64,000 nt of DNA, taken from Mycolicibacterium chubuense. Its GTDB lineage: Bacteria; Actinomycetota; Actinomycetes; Mycobacteriales; Mycobacteriaceae. The position numbers were made by a program, and so were the translations under genes. This document shows positions 51,240 to 59,854 of the stretch, one piece after another. The stretch is from positions 244,351-308,350 of the forward strand of contig NZ_JYNX01000060.1 of NCBI RefSeq assembly GCF_001044255.1, written 5' to 3'. The notes beneath the pieces were generated by a model, which was not told the DNA's origin, did no database searches, and saw nothing but the letters and a program-made list of their open reading frames with translations. The number at the start of each line of letters is the position of its first letter. The stretch's first letter is position 1.

Positions 51240-52196
51240 ATGACCACAGCGAGCGGTATCGATGTCCGCCACGGCCGGGCCTGGGTCGACCCGGATGAGA
51301 CGGTTCGCATCGGTTATACGGTTGTCACTCCCCCTGACGCCACCAAGACAGTCGTACTCCTCCACGGCGCCCCCCAAACGCGATACGAGTGGCGCAAGGT
51401 CATGATGCCGCTGGCGGCAGCCGGGTACCGGGTGATCATGCCCGACTACCGCGGCGCCGGCGCCTCCGACAAGCCGCGTGACGGGTACGACAAGTGGACC
51501 ATGGCCGGTGATGTTCACAGCCTCGTCCGCGAGACCCTGGGCGTGGCGGAGCCCATCTCACTTGTCGGTCATGATCTCGGGTCGACACTGGCGCTGAGTT
51601 ACGCGCTGCGGTACCGCGACGATGTCGTCAGCGCCACCTTCATGGAAGCTCCGCTGCCGGGCACCGCCTACTACGACTGGCGCGTGACTCAGAAGTCGGC
51701 GTGGCAGTTCTCCTTTCACGCCAACCCGGATATCGCGGTGTACCTCACCCATGGACGCGAGCGGTGGTACATCAACCGATTCTTCGACAAGTTGGCTTAC
51801 CAACCGGATGCGATCTCCAACGATGACCTCGACGTTTACGCCCGCGCTTTCGAAGCCCCGGGAGCCATGCGGGCACTGTGTGAGATCTACCGGGAACTCG
51901 ACCGCGACGCCGACGACAACCGCACCGCGCTGCGCAGGCACGGCAAGCTCACCATCCCGGTGTTGGCGTCGGGAGGTGCCTCCAATCCTCTCGCCGGAAA
52001 CTTCCGGTCGATGTGTGAAGAGGTCGCTGATTCGGTGACAGGCCAGCTTGTCCCGGACTGCGGCCACTGGGTGGCTGAGGAGCAGCCGACGTACTTCACC
52101 AGGATGTTCGGTGAATTCGACGCGGCCGCCCGGTCACGGCCCTCCTCGCCGGAGCCGGGCCCGGCGACACCCGTCAGATCGATGCACGGAACCTGA
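51240..52196 (+). CDS. Epoxide-hydrolase-like alpha/beta hydrolase
   Basis: A 318-aa alpha/beta hydrolase: VVLLHGAPQTRYEWRKVM, VIMPDYRGAGASDKP, VGHDLGSTLALSYA with Asp as nucleophile, and the catalytic His in PDCGHWVAEEQP. The Asp nucleophile indicates an epoxide-hydrolase/dehalogenase-type mechanism, like the hydrolase at 28080. GAGAGG lies 10 nt before the ATG. IclR-regulated by inference; followed by an aldo/keto reductase gene. Confidence 0.87.
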   Translation: MTTASGIDVRHGRAWVDPDETVRIGYTVVTPPDATKTVVLLHGAPQTRYEWRKVMMPLAAAGYRVIMPDYRGAGASDKPRDGYDKWTMAGDVHSLVRETLGVAEPISLVGHDLGSTLALSYALRYRDDVVSATFMEAPLPGTAYYDWRVTQKSAWQFSFHANPDIAVYLTHGRERWYINRFFDKLAYQPDAISNDDLDVYARAFEAPGAMRALCEIYRELDRDADDNRTALRRHGKLTIPVLASGGASNPLAGNFRSMCEEVADSVTGQLVPDCGHWVAEEQPTYFTRMFGEFDAAARSRPSSPEPGPATPVRSMHGT

Positions 52197-52277
52197 CCTG
52201 GGCGCGGTGGCGCGGGCCTCCCGCGAGCACCCCGCTCACGAACAACAGTGGAAACGCAGTGAAATGGAGAAATCGCA

Positions 52278-53171
52278 ATGGTGAACGTGGACCCGCAGAC
52301 GATCAGTATCGGCGGCAAGAAGGTATCGCGCTTGGGTTTCGGTTCGATGAGATTCACGGGCCGCGGCATCTGGGGTGAGCCCCAGGACCGCGATGAATGC
52401 ATCGCCGTGGCCCGTCGGGCGGTCGACCTCGGTGTGCAGTTCATCGACACGGCCGACTCGTACGGACCGCATGTCGCCGAACAGATCCTGTATGAGGCGC
52501 TGCATCCCTACCCCGATGACGTCGTCATCGCGACGAAGGCGGGCTTGACCCGAAATGGACCTGACGTCATCGACACCGACGCCGGGCCGAAACGCCTCGG
52601 GCCGGCGGCGTGGCCACCGGTCGGACGACCCGAATACCTGCGGCAGCAGGTCCTGATGAGCATGCGTCGATTGGGAGTCGATCAGATCGACCTCTTGCAG
52701 CTGCACCGGGTGGACCCTCAAGTGCCGTTGGCCGATCAGATCGGTGAACTCAAGGCGCTCCAGGACGAGGGCAAAATCCTCGAGATCGGCATGTCGCAGT
52801 GCACCGTGGCGCAGCTCGACGAGGCGCGGCAGATCGCCGACATCGTGAGTGTCCAAAGCCGGTTCAACGTCATCGACCGGAGCGCCAAAGACATTCTGGA
52901 TGTGTGCGAACGCGACGGGCTCGCGTTCATTCCCTGGGCGCCGGTGGCGCAGGGCGGGCTCGCTGCGGCCCACCAAGCGCTCGACGACATCGCCCGGGCT
53001 CACCAGTGCACCGTGGGCCAGGTGGCCATCGCCTGGTTGTTGCATGTCTCACCGGCGATGCTGCCCATCCCCGGCACATCGCGCCGCACGCATCTGGAAG
53101 AGAACATGGCTGCCGCTGACGTGCAGCTGACACCCGAACAGATCGACGAGCTCAGCGCGGCTGCCAGTTGA
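52278..53171 (+). CDS. Aldo/keto reductase
   Basis: A 297-aa TIM-barrel AKR with the catalytic set Asp-Tyr-Lys-His visible in FIDTADSYG, IATKAG and LLQLHRVDP, and the NADP-binding IPGTSRRTHLEEN near the end. Its start follows GGAG. The tail is duplicated as a relic at 44802-44894. Likely co-transcribed with the hydrolase upstream (81 bp between). Reduces aldehydes or ketones in relatives. Confidence 0.9.
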   Translation: MVNVDPQTISIGGKKVSRLGFGSMRFTGRGIWGEPQDRDECIAVARRAVDLGVQFIDTADSYGPHVAEQILYEALHPYPDDVVIATKAGLTRNGPDVIDTDAGPKRLGPAAWPPVGRPEYLRQQVLMSMRRLGVDQIDLLQLHRVDPQVPLADQIGELKALQDEGKILEIGMSQCTVAQLDEARQIADIVSVQSRFNVIDRSAKDILDVCERDGLAFIPWAPVAQGGLAAAHQALDDIARAHQCTVGQVAIAWLLHVSPAMLPIPGTSRRTHLEENMAAADVQLTPEQIDELSAAAS

Positions 53172-53358
53172 TCAGCCGCGTCGGGAGACGGCCCGTTCTC
53201 GAGCGACAGACAACAGCCCCGATGGTCGGGCGCGTCGTGTACCTCGAGCCCCTCCAAGGGTGGGTAGCCCGCTGACTTGGGGTTACGGAGCACCTTGTGC
53301 TCGCCGGCGCACGCGAACGTCGTGGTCCGCCCACGAAACCGCACGTAGACCGGACGAA

Positions 53359-53380
53359 GACTACGGGTTTTCCGTGGTCC
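53359..53380. promoter_or_regulatory. 22-bp LuxR-linked motif, copy 1
   Basis: Twenty-two bases including ACTACGGGTTTTCCGTGGT occur identically at 59764-59785. It contains an imperfect inverted repeat (ACTACGG/CCGTGGT). It ends 33 bp upstream of the flavoprotein start at 53414. TGCCATCGT follows 17-18 bp downstream at both sites, suggesting a conserved promoter. Confidence 0.75.
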
Positions 53381-53413
53381 CTGACCGGGGCCTTGGGTGC
53401 CATCGTCGAAGAC

Positions 53414-54604
53414 ATGAAGGACACATCAGTTCTCGGTGGCGGCTCCGCCACCCGAGTCGTCATCGTCGGCGGCGGCTATGCCGGCGTTCTGACCGCCAAC
53501 CGCCTCAGCCAGCGCGCCGACATCGACATCACCCTGGTCAATCCGCGCCCCATCTTCGTCGAACGAATCCGGCTGCATCAATTGGTTGCCGGCAACGATG
53601 ATGCCGTCGAGTCTTATTCGGCTATCCTCACCGATCGCGCGAACCTGGTGGTCGACAGCGCTCAACTCATTGACGCCGCCGCTCACCAACTGCGGCTGAT
53701 CTCCGGCGCTTCCCTGAGTTTTGACTTCCTGATCTACGCCGTGGGCAGCACCGCACCGATGCCCGCCGCAGTCCCTGGTGCGCCCGAATTCGTCTATCCA
53801 CTAGGCGAATTAGAGGCAGCGCAACGCCTGGCCGCCCGCCTGGCCGATGTCCCGTTGCAGGCCCCGATCGTCGTCGTGGGCGGCGGGCTGACCGGGATCG
53901 AGGCTGCCTCAGAATTTGCCGAGGCCGGACGCAACGTGACCCTGGTCACCGGTGCACTGGGCCCATCACTGGCCAAGGGCGGACGCAAGTCGGTGGCCAG
54001 GCAGTTGACGAAACTCGGGGTCCGCGTGGTCGAGAACGCCACGGTCACGCAGGTCGGCGAGGACCGGGTGACTCTGCGCGACGGCACCGATCTGCCGAGT
54101 GCGGCGACGGTCTGGACCGCCGGCTTCATTGTTCCCACCCTGGCCGCTGACAGCGGCCTGTCCACCGACCGGCTCGGCCGGCTGGTGACAGACGAAACCC
54201 TGACCAGTGTCGACGATCCCTCGATCATCGCGGCCGGCGATGCGGCATCCCCGTCGGCGCAGCCGTTGCGGATGAGCTGTCAGCTCGCGATGCCGCTGGC
54301 CTCGCACGCCGCCGATACCGTCCTGGCTCGGTTGCAGGGCAGGGAACCCACGGCCCTGAACCCGGCCTCGGTAGGTCAGTGCATCAGCCTGGGCCGCCAC
54401 GCCGGCACCATCCAGATGTCGCACTTCAACGACGTCGCTCTGCCGATGCACCTCAGCGGCCACCTCGCCGCCACCATCAAAGAGGCGGTGTGCAAGGGCA
54501 CCCTGTCGTTCCTGTCCGAGGAGGCCCGCAAACCGGGCAGCTACTTCTGGCCCCACGGCGGAAAGCGCCAGAAGAACCTGAAGAAGGGAAGAGTCGATGT
54601 CTGA
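53414..54604 (+). CDS. NDH-2-like FAD/NAD(P)-dependent pyridine-nucleotide oxidoreductase
   Basis: A 396-aa flavoprotein with two Rossmann glycine motifs (VVIVGGGYAGVLTANR near residue 15 and VVVGGGLTGIEAASEF near 160) and a C-terminal AAGDAASP FAD segment. No CxxC redox disulfide, so it fits the type II NADH dehydrogenase/AIF-like group rather than a disulfide reductase. ATG 53414 follows the LuxR-type motif. First gene of an operon with an SDR (8-nt overlap) and a histidine kinase. Could pass electrons from NADH to quinones or another acceptor. Confidence 0.85.
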   Translation: MKDTSVLGGGSATRVVIVGGGYAGVLTANRLSQRADIDITLVNPRPIFVERIRLHQLVAGNDDAVESYSAILTDRANLVVDSAQLIDAAAHQLRLISGASLSFDFLIYAVGSTAPMPAAVPGAPEFVYPLGELEAAQRLAARLADVPLQAPIVVVGGGLTGIEAASEFAEAGRNVTLVTGALGPSLAKGGRKSVARQLTKLGVRVVENATVTQVGEDRVTLRDGTDLPSAATVWTAGFIVPTLAADSGLSTDRLGRLVTDETLTSVDDPSIIAAGDAASPSAQPLRMSCQLAMPLASHAADTVLARLQGREPTALNPASVGQCISLGRHAGTIQMSHFNDVALPMHLSGHLAATIKEAVCKGTLSFLSEEARKPGSYFWPHGGKRQKNLKKGRVDV

Positions 54605-55364
54605 CGTCGTCTCCTACCCCGACGGTGACCACGCCGGACCGATGAGTGAGCTTGCTGGCCGAACCGCACTGGTCACCGGTGGCACCGCCGGGATCGGCTT
54701 CGCGACGGCCCACCGGCTGGTGCACGCGGGCGCCTCGGTCATCATCACCGGACGCAACCTCGAACGCGGACAGCAGGCACGGGAAGCCCTCGGGCCGGCG
54801 GCACAATTCGTCGCCGTGGACATGGCCGACCCGGCCGGTGTGGGGAGACTGGCCCGCAATCACGAGCCCGACATCCTGGTCAACAACGCCGCACGCTTCC
54901 CGGCCAGCCTGACCGTCGACCAGGACGAGAACGAGTTCGGGCACACCTTCGCCACCAACGTGCGCGGCCTCTACTTCCTGGTAGCCGCAACGGTGCCCAC
55001 CATGATCCATCGCGGTGGCGGTTCCATCGTCAACGTCACCTCCATGGTGGCGTCCAAAGGTGTTCCGGGCGCGTCGGTGTACAGCGCGTCCAAGGCAGCG
55101 GTCGAGCAGTTGACGCGAACGTGGGCCGTCGAGTTCGGCCCGCACCACATCCGGGTCAACAACGTGGCGCCCGGCCCGACGACCACCGAGGGTGTCGCAG
55201 CCGAATGGGGTGACACCAACGAGGAACTCGGGCGCGCGCTGCCACTCGGGCGCACGGCGGATCCCGCCGAGATCGCCGAGGCGATCTACTTCCTCGCCTC
55301 GCCACGAGCCAGTTTCATCACCGGAACCACGCTGCACGTGGACGGCGGCGGCACCGCCGTCTGA
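54597..55364 (+). CDS. Short-chain dehydrogenase/reductase (SDR)
   Basis: A 255-aa SDR with TGGTAGIGFATA, NNAARF, VTSMVASKG (Ser) and YSASKAAVEQ (Tyr/Lys), and a C-terminal lid ending LHVDGGGTAV. Start overlaps the flavoprotein stop by 8 nt, so coupled. It is the intact relative of the stripped SDR at 59855. Substrate unknown. Confidence 0.9.
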   Translation: MSDVVSYPDGDHAGPMSELAGRTALVTGGTAGIGFATAHRLVHAGASVIITGRNLERGQQAREALGPAAQFVAVDMADPAGVGRLARNHEPDILVNNAARFPASLTVDQDENEFGHTFATNVRGLYFLVAATVPTMIHRGGGSIVNVTSMVASKGVPGASVYSASKAAVEQLTRTWAVEFGPHHIRVNNVAPGPTTTEGVAAEWGDTNEELGRALPLGRTADPAEIAEAIYFLASPRASFITGTTLHVDGGGTAV

Positions 55365-55371
55365 AAGGAGA

Positions 55372-55416
55372 ATGATGGAATTCGACGACCAATGCGGCCT
55401 CAACCGGCATGGATGA
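55372..55416 (+). CDS. 14-residue leader ORF overlapping the kinase start
   Basis: ATGATGGAA begins right after AAAGGAG, the only good ribosome-binding site here, and terminates at 55416, just past the kinase ATG at 55409. It encodes MMEFDDQCGLNRHG. The overlap means the kinase could be translated by reinitiation after this leader. Possibly a vestigial start, but the arrangement is unusual. Confidence 0.35.
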   Translation: MMEFDDQCGLNRHG

Positions 55417-56899
55417 CGCGCTGTCATCGACCACCGGTCAGCCGGTCTCGGGGTGGCGACACGAACTGGGCCCACCGCCGCGGCGTGCCCCGCAGAGCCT
55501 CATCGACGAGCTCCGGACCGTGTTCCTCTTCAAGTTCCTCACCGATGAGCAGCTCGATGCGCTGTGCGGCAACGGCCATTGCACCACAGCTGCGGCGGGA
55601 CCGGTGTGCCGCGAAGGAGCGCCGGCGCAGTTCTTCTACGTACTGCTCGACGGCGGTGACGTGGTGGTGTCGAAACGGTCCGGCGACAGTGACGTCGAGC
55701 TCCACCGGACATCCGAGCGGGGAACGTATTTCGGTGCCCTCTCCGATACCGTCCAGGTGTACGACGTGTCGGTGCGGGTGACACGACCGTCGCGACTGTT
55801 CGTGGTCGGGACGGGGTTCTTCACGCGGTTCACCCGGACGGTATGGCCGGTGGCGGTCCACCTGCTCGAGAGCAGCGTCACCGGCGGTCTGCGGCAGCGT
55901 CAGCTGCTGGGGCTCCAGGAGAAGCACCACGCGCTGGCGACCATCACGGCGGGACTCACCCATCAGCTCAACAACCCCGCGGCGGCCGCCATACGAGCGG
56001 TGGCAGACCTGCGGGACAGCATGGCTGACGCGCACCGCCATCTCGGGCTGCTCGCCGTCGCCGCTCCGCAGGCACTGAGCGGGCTGCTCGCCATTCAGGA
56101 CGAGATCACCGCACTGCTGGCCACCGAGGCGACACTGTCGCCACTGCAAGCCGCGGATCGTGAGGATGCGCTTGACGACTGGCTCGCGAGTCACGGTATC
56201 GGGGACAGCTGGCGCTACGCCTCGACCTTCGTCGAGGCCGGTCTCGACGAGAGCTGGTTGGACCGTATCGCCGCCGCTACGCAATCGTCGCTGCAGAGCG
56301 CGATCCACTGGCTCGAGAACATCATCGATATCGAGATGCGGACCCGGGAGATCGCCGAGGCCACCGCACGCATCGCAACCCTGGTCGACGGCGCCAAGCC
56401 CTACTCCCAGATGGACCGCGGCCCCTACCAGTGCATCGACGTCCACGAGATGCTGCGAAGCACCGTGCTGATGTTCGGCGACAAGATCGCGATGGCCGGG
56501 AAGCCCGTCACCCTGATCAAGGACCTCGACGACTCACTACCGGAATTGTCCTGTTATCCAGCTGATCTGAACCAGGTGTGGACCAACCTGATCGACAACG
56601 CGCTGCACGCGATGCGCGGACGCGGCACACTGACGGTGCGCACCCGGCGGGAACGTGATTCGATGATCCGGGTGGAGATCTGCGATGACGGACCCGGCAT
56701 CCCCGAAGAGATCCTCGGCCGGATCTTCGACCCGTTCTTCACCACCAAACCCGTGGGCGAAGGGCCGGGCCTGGGTCTGGATCTGGCGCGCCGCATCGTC
56801 GTGGACCGGCACCGCGGCCGCATATCCGTGCAGTCGGCACCGGGTGACACCCGCTTCATCGTGTGCCTGCCGCTGGAAGCACCCGGCCCAGCCGGCTAG
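55409..56899 (+). CDS. Cyclic-nucleotide-binding-domain histidine kinase
   Basis: A 496-aa cytoplasmic kinase without membrane helices. Residues about 35-155 form a cNMP-binding-like beta barrel (LFKFLTDEQLDALC, FYVLLDGGDVVVSK). The dimerisation/phosphoacceptor box is TAGLTHQLNNPAAAA (His185), then a long helical region, and HATPase motifs WTNLIDNALHAM (N-box), CDDGPGIPEE (G1) and GEGPGLGLDLARRI (G2). No response regulator is adjacent, so its partner is unknown. Third gene of the flavoprotein-SDR operon. Stop TAG shares CTAG with the convergent LuxR gene. Confidence 0.9.
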   Translation: MDDALSSTTGQPVSGWRHELGPPPRRAPQSLIDELRTVFLFKFLTDEQLDALCGNGHCTTAAAGPVCREGAPAQFFYVLLDGGDVVVSKRSGDSDVELHRTSERGTYFGALSDTVQVYDVSVRVTRPSRLFVVGTGFFTRFTRTVWPVAVHLLESSVTGGLRQRQLLGLQEKHHALATITAGLTHQLNNPAAAAIRAVADLRDSMADAHRHLGLLAVAAPQALSGLLAIQDEITALLATEATLSPLQAADREDALDDWLASHGIGDSWRYASTFVEAGLDESWLDRIAAATQSSLQSAIHWLENIIDIEMRTREIAEATARIATLVDGAKPYSQMDRGPYQCIDVHEMLRSTVLMFGDKIAMAGKPVTLIKDLDDSLPELSCYPADLNQVWTNLIDNALHAMRGRGTLTVRTRRERDSMIRVEICDDGPGIPEEILGRIFDPFFTTKPVGEGPGLGLDLARRIVVDRHRGRISVQSAPGDTRFIVCLPLEAPGPAG

Positions 56900-59733
56900 C
56901 CGAGCCTCCTCCGGAGGTCACGCCGGGAGCGAATACCCAACTTGGTGAACACCTTCCGCAGATGCCACTCCACGGTGTGCGCGCTGATGAACAGCTGGCC
57001 CGCGATCTCCTGATTGGTCAGACCTTGGCCAGCCAGCTCGGCGATCTGGTGCTCCTGCGGGCTCAGTTCCTCACCGGCGCTGGTGGGTTGCTTGCGGATC
57101 TTCTGTCCGGCGGCCTGAAGTTCGCGGCGGGCCCGTTCGGCGAACGCTGCTGAGCCCATCTGAACGAAAGCCTGGTGGGCGATCCGCAATGGCTCGCGTG
57201 CGATGGTGGCAGGCGCGTTGCGGCGCAACCACTCGCCGTACACCAAACGGGCCCGGGCCAGGTGGATCAGTTGGTTCGTCGCTTCGAAGTGGGTGATCGA
57301 TTCCAGGTACAGCGCCTCAGCCTGCCGGCCGTCGCTCAGCAGGGCGCGCGAGCGGGCCAGCGCGCCCAACGCTCGCGGTGTCCCCGCCGCTCGGGCCCGC
57401 TCCTGCAGATGGCCGAGAACCTGCTGGGCGAACACACGATCGTCGGCCCGGACAGCGGCTTCGACCGCCTCGACCAACAACCCGCTGCGGAATCCGAAAT
57501 CGTCGTATTCGAGGGCAGTTCGTGCCGCGCCCAGCGCCACGGCGTACCGACCAAGGCCGTTGTTCACCACGGCGGTGGCGTAGTGGGCCAGCCCGGCGAC
57601 CCGGCCCTCACCGCGCGTGCGGCCGGACTCGATGGCCGCCGTAGCCAACCGGGTGACCTCGGACTCGTCACCCTGCCAGGCCGCCACCACCATGCGGTGA
57701 TACTTCAACGGCGTGTAATTGATGGCGATCGACAGATCGTTGGCTTCGGCGATAAGTGAGCTGGCCGAGGCCAGTTCACCAAGTTCGACGTGGGCGCCGG
57801 CGCGGGACGACAACGCGGCCGGAACCAGAGCCAGCGCGCCGCTGCCGGTCGCCGAGCGGACGGCATACGACGCGACCTCCTGCCATCCGTCATCCCAGGT
57901 CTCGTGAATCAGTGATTCGTGGGCGATGGGAAATCCCCGCCAGAACCACCCTGCGCCACCGGCCCGCGCCGACTCCTTGATCGCCTCCAGGGCGCGGCGC
58001 ATGGCGGGCATCGCCTCCGCGGCACCGATGGCGAACCGCTCCGCCAGCGCTCGGGTGAGAAGTTCGATCGGGGTCCGCGGCTCTGAAGTGGTCAGGGCCG
58101 CACGAGCGGAGGCGGCAACGTCAGCGATCAACGTCGGTGCGCTGCGCCCGACGTACATCGCCGCGCAGAGCGCCTCCAGGTACGCCTCGACGGCCAGTTC
58201 GGCGTCGAGTGCCTCCAATTGCCGCGCCACGGCGGTGAACTGCGTGACGGCCTCGGCGAGGGTCTCGGCGTCCCCGCTGGCGCGCGCGCCCGCGAACTCG
58301 AGTCTGGTGCGCAATTGGCCCAACCGCGCCCGCTGCAGGCCCGACAGCGGGCCACGTTCGGCGGTCGCCAGCAGGTGGCGGGCGGTATCGAACGAGGCGA
58401 TCTCACGATGCGCCTCCGCTGCGGCCAGCGCACGCACACTGCGCTGTGCCGGATCCGGGGTCAACTCAACCGCACGAGTCAAAAATGCTGCGGCCGAGGC
58501 GGTTCCGCCTCGCTGGCGGGCGCGATCTGCGGACTGCTCCAGGTCGAGAGCCACGTCCTCGTCCACGGATGCGACGGCCAGCGCCCGATGCCAGGCCCGC
58601 CGGTCCGGATCGACGAGGGGGTCGGTGACCGCCGCCAGTGCACCGTGGGCGGCCCTGCGCTGCTCGAGACTCGCCGACCGGTAGGCGACCGAGCGCGCGA
58701 GCGGGTGGTGAAACTGCACGCGGGTGTCGACGTGGATCAATTCGGCGTCCTGGGCGGGCGCCATCGCCGAGATTTCGAGACCGAGGTGTGCCAGCGCCCG
58801 GGTCAGCAGTGCCGGGTCACCGACGGGTTCCGCGGCTGCCACGTGGAGAAACATCCGTGTCTCGACGGGCAGATCATTGATCAGTTGTCGGTAATGCTGC
58901 TCGACGCCGGCGCTCACCGGCACCCGCTGGGTGCCGGCGGGCGCGTCGAAGGCATCGACGTACTTCGGAGACTCCAGCAGTGCCAACGGGTTTCCCCGCG
59001 ATTCTGCGACGATTCGGTCGACGACTGCCGCGTCGAGACGTCCCGGAAACGCCGACTCCAGCAAGCTGCGTGCATCACGATCGTCGAGCCCGCCCACGAT
59101 CAGGGTCGGCAGCCCCGCAGTGCCGTCGATCGGACTGCGCAGCGCGAAAACCAATCCCACCGATTCGGCCTGCAACCGGCGCGCGACGAAGAACAGCGTC
59201 TGCGCCGAGACCTGATCCAGCCACTGCACATCGTCGACCACGCACAGCACCGGCCGGTCCGCAGCAGCGGCGGCCAGCAGTCCCAGCACCGCCAATCCGA
59301 CGAGGAACCGGTCGGGTGCGATCCCGAAGGAACTGAGGCCGAAGGCCTGCTCGAGCGCGTCGCGCTGCGGCTGCGACAAACCGGCTCGGTGGTGCAGCAC
59401 CGGCGCGCACAACTGTTGCAGGCCGGCGAAAGCCAAGTCCATGTCCGATTCGACACCGACCGCGCTCAACACCGTGCAGTTCGCGGCGTACTCCCGCAGA
59501 TAACGCAGCAGCGCCGTCTTGCCGATGCCGGCCTCCCCCTGCAGCACCCGCACCTCGCTGCGCCCCGACCGCAGCGCATCCACCAGGTCCCCCAGCGCCC
59601 GACATTCGAGGTCGCGGCCGGCGAGCGCCGCGGTGCTCGGGTCGGGGATCGCCGTCACGATCGAGTTGACCACCTGTCTGGAACGCCGGATGCAGCCAAC
59701 GCCCCCGGCCGCAGTACGAGCAAATCCTGTCAT
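56896..59733 (-). CDS. Large LuxR-family (LAL-type) transcriptional regulator with ATPase domain
   Basis: A 945-aa regulator. N-terminal NTPase domain with Walker A GEAGIGKTA and Walker B VVDDVQWLD, a long helical TPR-like middle region, and a C-terminal LuxR HTH (LSPQEHQIAELAGQGLTNQE, ISAHTVEWHLRKVFTKLG). LAL regulators integrate nucleotide and ligand signals. ATG at 59733 is the first start but lacks a clear ribosome-binding site; internal starts near residue 23 are possible. Divergent from the stripped-SDR operon, with the 22-bp motif between, and convergent with the kinase operon that bears the second motif copy. Confidence 0.9.
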   Translation of the reverse strand: MTGFARTAAGGVGCIRRSRQVVNSIVTAIPDPSTAALAGRDLECRALGDLVDALRSGRSEVRVLQGEAGIGKTALLRYLREYAANCTVLSAVGVESDMDLAFAGLQQLCAPVLHHRAGLSQPQRDALEQAFGLSSFGIAPDRFLVGLAVLGLLAAAAADRPVLCVVDDVQWLDQVSAQTLFFVARRLQAESVGLVFALRSPIDGTAGLPTLIVGGLDDRDARSLLESAFPGRLDAAVVDRIVAESRGNPLALLESPKYVDAFDAPAGTQRVPVSAGVEQHYRQLINDLPVETRMFLHVAAAEPVGDPALLTRALAHLGLEISAMAPAQDAELIHVDTRVQFHHPLARSVAYRSASLEQRRAAHGALAAVTDPLVDPDRRAWHRALAVASVDEDVALDLEQSADRARQRGGTASAAAFLTRAVELTPDPAQRSVRALAAAEAHREIASFDTARHLLATAERGPLSGLQRARLGQLRTRLEFAGARASGDAETLAEAVTQFTAVARQLEALDAELAVEAYLEALCAAMYVGRSAPTLIADVAASARAALTTSEPRTPIELLTRALAERFAIGAAEAMPAMRRALEAIKESARAGGAGWFWRGFPIAHESLIHETWDDGWQEVASYAVRSATGSGALALVPAALSSRAGAHVELGELASASSLIAEANDLSIAINYTPLKYHRMVVAAWQGDESEVTRLATAAIESGRTRGEGRVAGLAHYATAVVNNGLGRYAVALGAARTALEYDDFGFRSGLLVEAVEAAVRADDRVFAQQVLGHLQERARAAGTPRALGALARSRALLSDGRQAEALYLESITHFEATNQLIHLARARLVYGEWLRRNAPATIAREPLRIAHQAFVQMGSAAFAERARRELQAAGQKIRKQPTSAGEELSPQEHQIAELAGQGLTNQEIAGQLFISAHTVEWHLRKVFTKLGIRSRRDLRRRLG

Positions 59734-59763
59734 GTCACGCCGCCGGATGCCGACCTACCGAAG

Positions 59764-59785
59764 GACTACGGGTTTTCCGTGGTCC
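59764..59785. promoter_or_regulatory. 22-bp LuxR-linked motif, copy 2
   Basis: Identical 22 bases to 53359-53380. It lies 30 bp ahead of the LuxR-type start and 70 bp ahead of the stripped SDR, so it may serve both. TGCCATCGT follows at 59802. Likely binding site of the adjacent LAL regulator. Confidence 0.75.
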
Positions 59786-59854
59786 TTTCCGGCGCGACGA
59801 CTGCCATCGTTGTCCATTGTCGTCCAAGCACGGTGCAACAGATGAAGGCAGGCG

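Noticed and set aside
53172-53413. A minus-strand frame of about 57 residues upstream of the flavoprotein gene
   Set aside because: It has an acceptable start but no recognisable motif and runs on into the antisense of the aldo/keto reductase; the region is better explained by the promoter motif.
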